Source: Cyrtodaria siliqua
Lineage: Eukaryota; Mollusca; Bivalvia; Adapedonta; Hiatellidae
Direction of reading: 5' to 3'
Length of the DNA: 64,000 nt
NCBI GenBank assembly: GCA_037043455.1
Contig: JAWPHD010001808.1
Span: 124,001 to 188,000, forward strand
Shown: one piece after another, positions 11,401-21,765 of the stretch
How the letters are laid out: each line of letters begins with the position of its first letter
Position numbering within the stretch: position 1 is the first letter of the stretch
The notes under the pieces: generated by a model
Seen by the model: only the letters and a program-made list of their open reading frames with translations
Told to the model about the DNA's origin: nothing
The model's database searches: none
Position numbers and translations under genes: made by a program

Positions 11401-14400
11401 TAGGTCCTACCTTACAGCAGCTGAATGGTAGGTCCAACCTTTCACTACCAGTTAAAAGGTAGGTCCAATATTTCACTACCAGCTAAAAGGTAGGTCCAAC
11501 CTTTCACTACCAGCTAAAAGTTAGGTCCTACCTTACAACAGCTGCATGATAGGTCCAACCTTTCACTACCAGCTAAAAGGTAGGTCCAACCTTTCACTAC
11601 CAGCAAAATGGTAGGTCCTACCTTACAACAGCTGAATGGTAGGTCCAACCTTTCACTACCAGCTAAAAGGTAGGTCCAACTTTTCACTACCAACTAAATG
11701 GTAGGTCCTACCTTACAACAGCTGAATGGTAGGTCCAACCTTTCACTACCAGCTAAATGGTAGGTCCTACCTTACAACAGCTGAATGGTAGGTCCAACCT
11801 TTCACTACCAGCTAAATGGTAGGTCCTACCTTATAACAGCTGAGTGGTAGGTCCAACCTTTCACGGTAGGTCCAACCTTATAAAGCTGAATGTTAGGTCC
11901 GGAACGTTATATCATTTTACTGGAAATAACTAAGAAAATGAATCTTAGATTATTGAAATCACTTAAGTAGTTTAGAAGTTATGGGGAATTGAAAACAGCA
12001 ATTTTATCATACTAAGCCAATGACGTCATCATATACGAGGGGTGTTCGAAAAGTAACAGGAAAAATTACATAACTTTTGTTTGAGGAGGACCATTTTTTA
12101 TAAAATTTCACAAAAGGGTACCTTAACTCCTCACGGATATGTTCTATGAACATTTTTACATTGTCATAAGTTATGCGTTTACTAGCTTCACTATGGCAAT
12201 GTTCATAGAACATATCTGTGATGAGTTAAGGTACCCTTGTGTGAAATTTCATAAAAATGGTCCTACTCAAACAAAAGTTATGGCATTTTTCCTGTTCCTT
12301 TTCGAAAAACCCTCGTATATATTTATTTATTTTCTGCATACTGCAGTACGCTTTGATTATAAAGCATAAAATACAAAGAAAATTTGTTGTTTTGTCGTGA
12401 ATAACAGATTTTTGTCGTGAATAACATTTTATTTCATCGAGAAGTGACCATACTTAATATTCACTCATACTTCGCATTCGTGAAAATATAAAGTTTTTCG
12501 ATGAAATAAATAGAGGATATTTGTTTGTTTTGAGTGAATATAGGATTTATTTTCACCGAGAAGTCAGAAAATATTTGAATTTTCTCAAATCGAGATGAAT
12601 ATAAATCCTATATTCACGTCAAAACAACAAATATTCTATTAATTATATACTCACAACCTGGAAATTTATTCAAAAAAATGCAATGCGCCAACACAATGAC
12701 GTCAATGACGTCAACAACGTCAACAGTTGCATGACGTCATTTTGATTGAAAATATATTATATTTTCACATGTAAAATATAAACAATGAAAATATAAGGTT
12801 TTATTTTAATCATAAAATCCACTATTTCACTGGAAAGTATATTATAAAATCTGTCATTCACTCCAAAATAACAAATATCCTCTACATATACAATAAATGA
12901 AAAATATGCAGTATTTTATCAGTGGTTTTGTTACAATGTTTGCAACAAAACAAATTCCTAGTTAAAATACAAATAATAATATGCAATTCCTGTACCATAT
13001 CATTGCATTTCATTTAGATAACGTACTGCGTTTCAGGGTTTAATTCCTGTCCATTTCTGTGTTTCAGGGGTACATTTGTAGAGTTCCGTAGCAGTATGAT
13101 CAATATCTGTCCTGTTGGACGATCATGTTCACAAGAAGAGAGACTCCAGTTTGTGGCTTTTGACAAGGTACTGAGTTATTTTGTTATTGTGTGAATCTTA
13201 TTTAACATGATGTGTAAGCGACATTTATTTATGAAACTAAATCAGGCCTCAGCCAATAATAACATAGCAACCATTTCAATGGGTGCAGACAACATTTGAC
13301 GTCATGCCATTTTCAACTCCAGTCCAGCAGTTTGGCAGTGGATCAAAAGACCATAATTTGGATGAATTTGCTCATTCAAAAAAGAAATAAGACTTGGACA
13401 AGAAGGAATATTTAAATAACATTTCCTACTTTATTTTATCATCAAATGCCTTAAAACGTTTAAATGTATGAAAATATTTGATAAAACTTCAAGTATAGTA
13501 TTACCTTACTTTTGTAGAACCTGACAAATTTTGGACAAATCTCCCTTAAATATTCTTAAATCTCCCAGATTGTGGCATCAAAAGTATCACATGTATGTTG
13601 GTAGACCATCCTCAAGCACTCTTGGTAGACCATCCCCAAGCAATCTTGGTAGACCATCCCCAAGCAATCTTGGTAGACTGTCCCCAAGCAATCTTGGTAG
13701 ACTGTCCCCAAGCATTCTTGGTAGACTGTCCCCAAGCACACTTGGTAGACCATCCCCAAGCACTCTTGGTAGACTGTCCCCAAGCAATCTTGGTAGACTG
13801 TCCCCAAGCATTCTTGGTAGACTGTCCCCAAGCACACTTGGTAGACCATCCTCAAGCACTCTTGGTAGACTGTCCCAAAGCAATCTTGGTAGACCATCCC
13901 CAAGCAATCTTGGTAGACTGTCCCCAAGCATTCTTGGTAGACTGTCCCCAAGCACACTTGGTAGACCATCCCCAAGCACTCTTGGTAGACTGTCCCCAAG
14001 CACACTTGGTAGACCATCCCCAAGCACTCTTGGTAGACCATCCCCAAGCATTCTTGGTAGACCATCCCCAAGCAATCTTGGTAGACTGTCCCCAAGCACT
14101 CTTGGTAGCCTGTCCTCAGGCACACTTGGTAGACCATCCCCAAGCATTCTTGGTAGACCATCCCCAAGCAATCTTGGTAGACTGTCCCCAAGCACTCTTG
14201 GTAGACTGTCCCCAAGCACTCTTGGTAGACCGTCCTCAGGCACACTTGGTAGACCATCCCCAAGCATTCTTGGTAGACCATCCCCAAGCAATCTTGGTAG
14301 ACTGTCCCCAAGCACTCTTGGTAGACTGTCCCCAAGCACTCTTGGTAGACCGTCCTCAGGCACACTTGGTAGACCATCCCCAAGCATTCTTGGTAGACCA

Positions 14401-17293
14401 TCCCCAAGCAATCTTTGTAGATTGTCCCCAAGCACTCTTGGTAGACCGTCCTCAAGCATTCTTGGTAGACCGTCCTCAAGCGTTCTTGTTAGACCGTCCT
14501 CAAGCATTCTTGGTAGACCGTCCTCAAGCGTTCTTGGTAGACCGTCCTCAAGCATTCTTGGTAGACTGTCCCCAAGCACTCTTGGTAGACTGTCCCCAAG
14601 CATTCTTGGTAGACTGTCCCCAAGCACTCTTGGTAGACTGTCCCCAAGCACTCTTGGTAGACCATCCCCAAGCACTCTTGTTAGACCGTCCCCAAGCACT
14701 CTTGGTAGACCATCCCCAAGCACACTTGGTAGACCATCCCCAAGCACTCTTGGTAGACCATCCCCAAGCACTCTTGGTAGACTGTCCTCAAGCGTTCTTG
14801 GTAGACCGTCCTCAAGCATTCTTGGTAGACCGTCCTCAAGCATTCTTGGTAGACTGTCCCCAAGCACTCTTGGTAGACTGTCCCCAAGCATTCTTGGTAG
14901 ACTGTCCCCAAGCACTCTTGGTAGACTGTCCCCAAGCACTCTTGGTAGACCATCCCCAAGCACTCTTGGTAGACCGTCCTCAAGCATTCTTGGTAGACTG
15001 TCCCCAAGCACTCTTGATAGACTGTCCCCAAGCATTCTTGGTAGACCATCCCCAAGCACTCTTGGTAGACCAACCTCAAGCTATGTTGGTAGACCGTCCT
15101 CAAGCATTCTTGGTAGACTGTCCCCAAGCATTCTTGGTAGACTGTCCCCAAGCACTCTTGGTAGACCATCCCCAAGCACTCTTGGTAGACTGTCCACAAG
15201 CACTCTTGGTAGACCATCCCCAAGCACTCTTGGTAGACTGACCCCAAGCACTCTTGGTAGACCGTCCTCAAGCATTCTTGGTAGACCATCCCCAAGCACA
15301 CTTGGTAGACCATCCCCAAGCACTCTTGGTAGAACATCCTCAAGCACTCTTTGACGTCTTTATTCTTAATGCCTATTTTAAATGCCTATTATAATGCGGA
15401 ATGTATTGAATGCAATACACAACTCCATTCGTTATCATGGTTGATGTTTGTCCTATAGGAGCATGGTGTCCGTGACAAGTTTAGGACGGCCCTGAAGACA
15501 GAGTTTGCAGATTCTGGGCTCAACTTCGCTATTGGTGGTCAGATCAGTATAGATATTTTCCCTATTGGCTGGGACAAAACATTCTGTCTGCAGTTCCTGG
15601 AGAAAGATGGATTTAAACATATGCATTTCTTTGGTGATAAAACTGCACAGGTATTTAGAAATTATTTTTTTTTTTTTTATAGTAAATTATAAATAGATCT
15701 CGTTTTCATTTGAGAAATAAAATTTCACATACAAAAGTTGTTTTTGATAGGGCAGTTTTTTGTGTTTGTTTTGTTATTTTAGGATTTCCGTTAATAATGT
15801 AAATCAAAATTAAGACATGCTGAAAGCTGTATCACATAAATACAAGCAAGGTTTTACGCAAGCGTAAAATAGCTGCCGAGAGACAAGAAGTTAACATAAT
15901 AATATATCAAGTCACGGGTGTTAAAACAATATTGAAAAAAATAAATGTTGTCACGGAGACATTACACGCCACGACCGTTTTTTCTTACATTCTTCTCGAT
16001 TTTTACCATCAGTTCTTCCAACAAAGCATTTTAAATCAATGTGGACGACCTCGCTTCTTTCTGTTCAAAAACCTTGACATGCCTTACATATTGATTACAA
16101 TTACCTTATAATTCGACGTGCTAGAAGTACACATCACCACAGAAATACAATTGTTCACTCGTGCGTTAGAGTGTACATTACAACACATATAAACTGTTCA
16201 CTGTTACCATAAGATTGCGTTATCAAAGTGAAAAATGTAAGGAATAATATAAACCAATGAAAAAAAAAAAGAGAAGGAAATCAGCAGGCTTAAACCCTAC
16301 CTTCGTGGGCACTAACACGGCGCCTCGACCAACCGCACCACTGAGACTTCTGAATGTTTCGTCGATAATATACATATAATAGTAATGATTACATGCCAAT
16401 CGTGAACGCTCGGCCAATCCCGTCATTCTTCGGGATCCCGCAAAGCAGTGTACGAGATGTTGCGAATGGATTACATGCTACATTCAGTAGACTGGTTTAC
16501 GAAAATGCCATTTCAGCAAGTGAAATGGTAACCTTTCAACATTACAAAATATGTGTTTATATCATTCAAGTTTTTCAGACGAGTTCTCTAGGAATTCAAG
16601 TTGTAAAGCAGGCGTATTGCCTCTTACATGAGTCACAGTCTGTTAACCATAGGCACATTTAAAAGTCATATAAGAGTCAGCTGCCTTTGGCAGCTCAATT
16701 AAAGCTAACTGAAGTTATTAGAGATTTCGTAATATTCTGCTGTCTGAGTAATGAGGAGGTTACATGGAAAAAATCCTATAAAAAAGTGTTTTTACTGTAA
16801 AATATTTGTTTCTCCGCCGATTTTCAAAACTATGGTATTAACTAATTCCAGTGATAGATAATTTATGTACATATTGTCAAAATTATTCATGTAAATGCTA
16901 TAAAACCTTTTGCTGAAACATTTGCCCCAATCAGTGAACAATGAGCACTTGACTGATCTTTTAATACAGTTGAGCAGTTGGTAGACCATCCTCAAGCACA
17001 CTTGTTCATTTAGCTCCAAATTAAGCATGGCTGTTTTAATTTTACTGCCTCTTTTGAAAACAAAAGAATGGTTTAAATATTAAATTTGATCATGAACTTA
17101 ATAAACATGATTTAAAGGTAGTTACATTAAAAGGAATGTCGTAATTTACAGTATATACACCTTCTTTATTGTTTACCTTCAGGGAGGTAATGACCATGAG
17201 ATATTTGAAGATTCTCGAACAATTGGATACACAGTGACCAGTCCGGCAGACACCATAAAGCAAGTCACAGATGTCATGTTTAACGGTCATTAA
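5362..17293 (+). CDS. PMM2: phosphomannomutase, complete gene (7 coding exons)
   Basis: Eukaryotic phosphomannomutase interconverts mannose-6-phosphate and mannose-1-phosphate in the cytosol. This feeds GDP-mannose and dolichol-mannose synthesis for N-glycosylation and GPI anchors. Seven exons join in phase to 753 nt, 250 aa plus stop; human PMM2 has 246 aa. The HAD-superfamily motif FDVDGTLT carries the nucleophile D12 and acid/base D14 (codons 5395-5397 and 5401-5403). Other conserved blocks are [70 protein letters not shown] and TIGYTV. The ATG follows AACAAA and the first codons read [15 protein letters not shown], aligning with the human start. Invertebrates usually have one gene, so PMM2 against PMM1 is a naming choice. 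Introns 3, 4 and 5 hold long minisatellites. No residue expected to be essential is missing. Confidence 0.96.
5590..5790 (+). mobile_element. dispersed element of the TGAATGAATGGTGTTTTA family, copy 1
   Basis: Starts with a TGAA microsatellite followed by GGTGTTTTACGG, then AGGTCATATTTTGCCCA and an AT-rich body ending near AAATAAGGGATGATATGG. The same order of blocks recurs at 37.6 and 42.2 kb, so it is an interspersed, probably SINE-like family. This copy sits in PMM intron 1. Confidence 0.7.
5791..8102 (+). other. rest of PMM intron 1
   Basis: AT-rich intron. The only structure I see is a short duplication, GGCAGTTCCGATwGTAAACGAAT, at about 7573 and 7623. No exon or RNA gene is recognised. 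Confidence 0.5.
8103..8217 (+). CDS. PMM2: PMM exon 2
   Basis: Acceptor AG at 8101-8102. Reads [19 protein letters not shown] then ALVGGSD, matching human KITKEMDDFLQKLRQ and VVGGSD. Donor gtaggt at 8218; the exon ends after one base of a codon. Confidence 0.95.
8650..9025 (-). mobile_element. hairpin-bearing nonautonomous element, copy A (intron 2)
   Basis: This is the reverse complement of a segment at 12.4-12.9 kb. Shared blocks include TTTCCAGTGAAATAGTGGAT, the CRE-bearing stretch and TTGTGAGTATATAAT. It contains an internal hairpin (GAGAAAACTCAAATATTTTC and its complement around 8911-8975) and ends in CAAATATCCTCTATATAT. No coding capacity is visible. A third, shorter relative lies near 39.34-39.47 kb. 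Confidence 0.7.
8790..8797. promoter_or_regulatory. CRE palindrome inside repeat
   Basis: TGACGTCA, a full CREB/ATF palindrome, lies inside element copy A. Function is not shown; it comes with the repeat. Confidence 0.3.
9402..9478 (+). CDS. PMM2: PMM exon 3
   Basis: Completes the split Val codon and reads [19 protein letters not shown], matching human EKYDYVFPENGLVAYKDG. Acceptor AG at 9400-9401, donor gtgagc at 9479, phase 0. Confidence 0.96.
9505..9650 (+). repeat. short tandem duplication, ~57 bp
   Basis: ACCAGTCTGATCATG followed by GTATAGCTATTAAATTATAA and GTTTATTGGTGGT is present about two and a half times, just after exon 3. Confidence 0.7.
9918..10455 (+). repeat. 24-bp minisatellite in PMM intron 3
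   Basis: About 22 units of GTATCTGATGCAGATTGTAC plus TATG. The unit length is a multiple of three and lacks stops in several frames, so long artefactual open frames appear (MVSDADCT and MQIVLWYL repeats). The array ends about 60 bases before exon 4. Confidence 0.95.
10515..10606 (+). CDS. PMM2: PMM exon 4
   Basis: Reads [20 protein letters not shown] then [10 protein letters not shown]. Acceptor TAG at 10512-10514, donor gtaggt at 10607. The last bases, CCAGCTAAAAG|gtaggtc, are the seed of the minisatellite that follows. Confidence 0.95.
10594..11890 (+). repeat. 31-bp minisatellite seeded on the exon 4 splice donor
   Basis: About 42 units of 28-31 bases, typically CTAAATGGTAGGTCCAACCT then TTCACTACCAG. 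The first unit is the authentic end of exon 4 with its donor (CAGCTAAAAG|gtaggtctg). Several later units, for example near 11480 and 11650, repeat CCAGCTAAAAGGTAGGTC exactly. Unit variants alternate in the 3' half (CTACCTTACAACAG against CAACCTTTCACTACCAG), which shows amplification of two-unit blocks. Every unit carries GTAGGT, a donor-like sequence; using one would bring in the stop of AAAAGGTAG at once. Confidence 0.93.
12032..12319. mobile_element. mariner-like MITE (foldback, TA target)
   Basis: A 284-base element, 12034-12317, flanked by TA. Its ends are TACGAGGGGTGTTCGAAAAG and the reverse complement of TACGAGGGTTTTTCGAAAAG. Almost the whole element folds back: arms of about 120 bases contain GGTACCTTAACTC and GATATGTTCTATGAACAT in mirrored positions. 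The TA duplication and the ACGAGGG end resemble Tc1/mariner elements; no transposase is encoded. Confidence 0.75.
12390..12900 (+). mobile_element. hairpin-bearing nonautonomous element, copy B (intron 4)
   Basis: Inverted relative of the element at 8.65-9.03 kb. It holds two internal hairpins (near 12430-12510 and 12550-12620) and ends in CAAATATCCTCTACATATA. Three CRE palindromes TGACGTCA lie at 12697-12704, 12706-12713 and 12732-12739. Two inverted copies in introns 2 and 4 could pair in the pre-mRNA around exons 3 and 4. Confidence 0.7.
13068..13167 (+). CDS. PMM2: PMM exon 5
   Basis: Joins the split Arg codon and reads [20 protein letters not shown] then [13 protein letters not shown]. 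The GRSCSQEER block is the conserved substrate-side segment in which the common human R141 variant lies. Donor gtactg, phase 0. Confidence 0.96.
13594..15352 (+). repeat. 24-bp minisatellite in PMM intron 5 (~73 units)
   Basis: Units of CTTGGTAGACCATCCCCAAG plus CACT. Variants are CTGTCC, CCGTCC, TCAAG and AAT/ATT/ACA at the unit end. A block of about 120 bases repeats three times between 14080 and 14420. The unit is a multiple of three and stop-free on both strands, giving open frames up to 607 codons (GRPSPSTL repeats) on + and 490 on -. I treat these as artefacts because exons 5 and 6 splice cleanly across the array. Confidence 0.95.
15459..15650 (+). CDS. PMM2: PMM exon 6
   Basis: Sixty-four codons, beginning [20 protein letters not shown] and including [15 protein letters not shown] and [11 protein letters not shown]. 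Acceptor TAG at 15456-15458, donor gtattt at 15651, phase 0. Confidence 0.96.
15651..17182 (+). other. PMM intron 6
   Basis: Ordinary AT-rich intron. Short open frames near 16.2-16.7 kb show no recognisable protein. The one structure of note is the orphan minisatellite unit at 16978. Confidence 0.5.
16978..17004 (+). repeat. orphan copy of the intron 5 minisatellite unit
   Basis: TTGGTAGACCATCCTCAAGC then ACACTTG matches the 24-bp unit of the 13.6-15.4 kb array essentially base for base, but stands alone 1.6 kb downstream in intron 6. Confidence 0.85.
17183..17293 (+). CDS. PMM2: PMM exon 7 and stop
   Basis: Reads [20 protein letters not shown] then [16 protein letters not shown] and TAA at 17291. 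Acceptor CAG at 17180-17182. Possible poly(A) signals AATAAA downstream are at 17763 and 19009; neither can be confirmed. Confidence 0.96.
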   Translation, partial: GGNDHEIFEDSRTIGYTVTSPADTIKQVTDVMFNGH

Positions 17294-17329
17294 TGCAGGC
17301 ACCATTTTAGGATTTTTATTTCAAAAAAA

Positions 17330-18330
17330 TATTTATACCCCGCTTTCACAAAGTGAAGTGGGGGCTATATAGGAATCACTTTGTCAGTACCGTCGCGTTG
17401 CGTCCCATTCATGCATCACATTTTTGTCCTGTCCCATCGTGTAATACATTTTCCTCACTTGAAATTCCTCAAACACTTTCGAATGGGTTGTTCCCAAACT
17501 TCATATAAACATAACATCTGATGACCTTATGTCCCTCTGCATCACCCATTGTTGATTACAGAATTATGGCCCCATATTTGACTTAAAATTTAAGCGGTGA
17601 TAGTTCTAGGTTTTATTTCCGCTCAGTAGGCAACTTTCTGATTAGGTAGCTTGTATGAAGAGAAAGTTTGGGGTTGCATTTGGGGTCACTGGGATCAAGG
17701 TCGAGGTCACTGTTACTAATTTCTGTTCAATAACTTGTTAGATCAAGTTCATTGTTACTAAAAATAAAAAAATGGTTTCCCCCGTTCAATAACTTCAGTT
17801 AGGAATGAGATATTGGCATGAAACTTTCTGGATAGATAGCTTATACGAAAAGGAAGCTTGTGATTGTATTTGAGGTCATTTGGGTTAAGGTCACTTACTA
17901 AAAATATTCAAAATATTTTCAGAATTATCCCGTTTGAATATTTTCATAATTAGTCACATTTCTTTACTTAAAATTTGCTTTAAGTTTACGTCCAGTTTGT
18001 CAGTAACTTGAAAAAAGTTGGTATCATAAATACTGAATGTTGAAAAGAAACTAAAATATGTTGTGAACATCTTGCATACACTATTCAAATTCCATTTTGA
18101 AAAACGCGGCTTTAACGACAACATACGTTTCTCTTGTTATTACTTGCATACCTCAAACAGTTTTGAATGTTTTGTTCCCAAACTTCATATACACATAACG
18201 ACTGAATACCTTATGTCCCTTATGTCCCTGTACATCACCCATTGATTGCCTAATTTATTACAGAATTATGGCCCTTTGTTTTACTTAGAATTTAAGCGGG
18301 GGTATTCAGTGATAGTTCTAGTTTGTGCAT
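17330..18330. repeat. dispersed noncoding repeat, two related blocks
   Basis: A bivalve-type dispersed repeat starting CCGCTTTCACAAAGTGAAGT. A second diverged block repeats its middle: AAACTTCATATAmACATAAC, then CCTTATGTCCCT, CATCACCCATTG and ACAGAATTATGGCCC occur at both 17.5 and 18.2 kb. No coding frame is seen. Confidence 0.65.
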
Positions 18331-18639
18331 TATTTTGTTATACAATCATTTCTTTTTTGTTCGAGCAGAGCCAGGTGCATTTGACTCTGGTCATATTTTA
18401 TGTGCAAACTTTTTATATACATTTATTTCATATCATACAAAAAAGTATATTATACATTCCGATATGAAATATTAAACTCTGACAGTATTTCTTTTAGTCC
18501 CGGGCAAAGAATTCTGCAGATCCTGTTAGAGGGGTAGGCAGAGGGGTATTTTATAGGTGTTTATTTTTGGAGTTGTCTCTGCCTATTAATGCCTTTAACC
18601 AAGTTGAAATACCAGCAGATATAACCAGCTATACAATAT

Positions 18640-18780
18640 ATAGTACAAGTTTGATACAATATCATGTATAGTTTGATACAATATCATGTATAGTTTGATG
18701 CAATATCCTGTAAAGTTTGATACAATATCATGTATAGTTTGATATAATATCATGTATAGTGATGCAATATCCTGTAGAAA
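18640..18780 (+). repeat. 23-bp tandem repeat, ~6 units
   Basis: Units of AGTTTGATACAATATCATGT plus ATA with small changes (ATGCAATATCCTGTA). Confidence 0.85.
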
Positions 18781-19069
18781 TGAAAACTTACAATTGTTTT
18801 AAACTTTTCTCTGCAATATTGAAGAACATCTACGATGGACAAAGTATAACTGAACTTGTTACAAGGGAACACTTACATGTCCCTGTGGTATTTGTATTTG
18901 TTTTTGAGGGTAAATTTTGTCGCCTTTGACTATTTTTAATGCAAATATTGTAATTTACCTTTTATTGTGTATATTTATATAGGGATTATTTATGATGGAT
19001 AATTTATGAATAAAAATTCTAAATGTTTATGTTTGTTATCTTTTATATAATAAACTATTGGAACCTACC

Positions 19070-19165
19070 TGTCAGGTTTGGATTTGGTGACCATTGCACC
19101 ATCTCGCATACTTCCCAGTCTGGGATTCAAACCCAGTTCGCGTAGGTGAGAATCGAGTGTATATA
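19070..19165 (-). mobile_element. tRNA-derived SINE-like head
   Basis: On the - strand GGGTTTGAATCCCAGACTGG resembles a tRNA T-arm/B-box (GGTTTGAATCC). No full cloverleaf can be drawn, so this is not called a tRNA. Confidence 0.45.
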
Positions 19166-19799
19166 TACAAGGTGATCCAAGATAGCTACCTAGTTTACAT
19201 AGAAAGATATAGGGAAATGTATAGAAAAAGTGGCCCTTAGCTCTGACAACAAATTCAAGCAAGTTGGTAAGTGCATAAAATGGAATACTTGTTTGTCATT
19301 CTGTAAGATTGCTGTTGGTTGGTTGAATGAAAATGAGCCAAAGCGGCCTTTAGCTCAAATATGGCTAAAAATTGATCGGCACGCTAAATGGACTTACTTT
19401 GCCAAATACATGCATCTCAAGAACTCATTCATTAATACACAGACCCTTACAAAGTTTGGTAAGATCAATTGAAAATGAAGGTAAAAAAAGTTAACACACA
19501 TGACTATGGACAACGTGCCATTCCATAAGCTTGAATGTCTGGTCTTCGGCAGTAAAACTGAAAAACTGAAAAACCGAAAAGCCGCCATCATTTTCGAAGA
19601 ATACATGTGAAGAATGTGTATTTATCCTTGATTACACTATTATAAATGTCCATCATAAAGAGATACAAAGAAAAAACTAGTGTTTTTTTTTTGAGAACAG
19701 ATGTCTGCCAACTTTGTTAATATGATTGATAGTGGAGGGTGCATTTTTGGATAACATTACAGCAACTGTATGAAAAATATATATACTTGATGTCTCGTT

Positions 19800-20290
19800 T
19801 ATCATCTGAATTTAATAATTCTTTCACCCTTTTCCAAGTTTTTCAGAACTCTTAATAATAGAGCTGTTTGGCAGTGTCACTATCAGAACTCTTAATAATA
19901 GAGCTGTTTGGCCGTGTCACTATCAAAACTCTTAAAGGGGTTGATGCACCATTTTCAAACAATGTTTATTTTAAAGGGCTCTGAAAAACTTGAAAAAAGC
20001 TGAAAGAATTATCAAAATGCCATGACAAATAAAAGAGATATGACTAATTGAAAATTTGGAAAGAACATAAATGGAGGTGGCCATATTTGAACGATGACGT
20101 CATCGCGCCTTTTTACCATTTATGGAATATTGATAAACTATATTTTATAGCAAAGAAAATCACTGCAAATTGATTAAAAATAAATATACAGATGCAAAAT
20201 GAACAAATGGTATGCTTATTTTCCATCTGCAATGATTTTCTTTGCTTTAAACAACATTTTGCGAATATGCCATATATGGTAGTTCATGCT
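19800..20290 (+). mobile_element. truncated MITE of the AGGGGTTGATGC family
   Basis: From TTAAAGGGGTTGATGCACCA at 19932 the sequence parallels the complete element at 29.2-29.7 kb (TTATTTTAAAGGGCTCTGAA, AAATGCCATGA, GCAAAGAAAATCACT) but the right end is missing. Directly upstream, a ~55-base block (CAGAACTCTTAATAATAGAG) is duplicated. A CRE palindrome lies at 20095-20102. Confidence 0.7.
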
Positions 20291-20539
20291 CAGTAAGTGT
20301 GGTTTCAAAAAAGATTTTTTTTTTAAGGTTTTCCCCTATTTAAGTCAAACAGGTGACCCCTGGGGTGGGGCCAGATTTGACCCCATTTTCTCGATTTGAA
20401 CAAACTTGATAAGAGGATCATAAGCTTATGGTACATGTTAAATATTAGACCTCTAGCTCATGTCGTCTCAGAAAAGATTTTTTAAAAATATTCCTGTATA
20501 ACTCTATGTATAACTGTGGCACGGGGGCAGGCCCGATTA

Positions 20540-21765
20540 GGCTGGTTTTTAAACTTGTCTGACCTTTTGGATATCAACAATCTGAGCAAGTTTGGCCAAG
20601 TTTGGTAAAGATCAGATGAAAATCGGAGGCCCTATCGTGTTGAGGTGAACAATAGCATATTTAAGAAAGCTGGTTTTAAAACTTGTCTGTGCTTTCATTG
20701 ATAACAACATTCTGGTCTTGAAAAGATCAGATTAAAGATCCCTATTGTCTTAACGAGGGGAAATATAGCATAGTTAACTAAATCAAGGGCCGTAACTCCA
20801 ATCTTACTGGTCCAATTTTGCTGGTTTTTGACAGTCTGAGATTTCATTGATGTCAACAATCTGGTAAAGATCATATGAAAAATGTAGGCCCTATCATCTT
20901 GAGGCAAATTTAAGCATATTCAAGAAAAGCAAGGGCCATAACTGGTGTTACTGGTCCGAGTTTGCACTAACAACAACATTCTGGCCAAGTTTGCAAAATA
21001 CCGGATGGAAAATTAATCATCTAACGCAAACAAATGTAGCATATTTAACTAAATTAAGGGCCATAACTCCAGTGTTACTTGTTGATATAAACAATCTGTC
21101 CAAAGATGAAAAATAAAGGCTCTATTGTCTTAACAAGATAAATATAGCATAGTTAAATAAATCAAGGGCCATTAGTATACATGTATTTTAATAAGAAAAT
21201 CAAGGGCCAATGTAGTGTTAAGTCGGACTGCTGGTTTTCAAACTTGTCCAAGCTTTCTTTACATTCAACATTCTGGCCAAGTTTGGAAAATATCTGATAG
21301 AAAATGAAGCCCCTATCATCTTAATGAGGCAAAATATAGCATACCGGTATTTAAAACAAGAGGCCCAAGAGGACCTGTATCTCTCTACTGGCTACAACTC
21401 TAACAAAAATCATTCAACCGGAATATGACAATAATATGCGCACCTGGGCTTGGTACTGATCCTTCCTGCCAAGTTGCACTAAAATCCAGCCAGGAGTTCA
21501 GGTTTTCGAACTCGTCCAAGACTTCATTGGTATTAACAATCTGTGCAAGTTTGGCAAAGATCAAATAATAAATGAAGGTGCTAGAGCAGAAAATGGCATT
21601 TTTCGTTAATTCAAGGGCAATAACTCTGGTGTTACTAATCCGATCTGGCCGGTTTTTGAACTCATCCAAGGTCTCATTGATATAAAGACTTCGGCCAAGT
21701 TGGTCAAGATTGCATGAAAAATGAAGGGACTAGAGTGTTCGCAAGGCAAAAGTTAATTGATGACG
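20540..21765. repeat. GGCCATAACTC repeat array, copy 1
   Basis: Diverged units of about 160 bases containing GGGCCATAACTC, a CTGGTTTT(C/T)RAACTTGTCC segment, ATTGATAT(T/C)AACAATCTG and TTTGGTAAAGATC. From 21355 a second type starts ACAAGAGGCCCAAGAGGACC. It matches the larger array at 49.5-51.65 kb. It is a noncoding repeat typical of bivalve genomes; the transposon class is unknown to me. Confidence 0.75.

Noticed and set aside
9918..11890. CRISPR-like arrays
   Set aside because: Direct tandem repeats without unique spacers, in a eukaryotic intron.
13531..15354. 607-codon GRPSPSTL repeat protein on +, and long - strand frames
   Set aside because: The frames are a consequence of a 24-bp, stop-free unit. 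They lie inside an intron whose flanking PMM exons splice in phase, and several frames on both strands are open equally.
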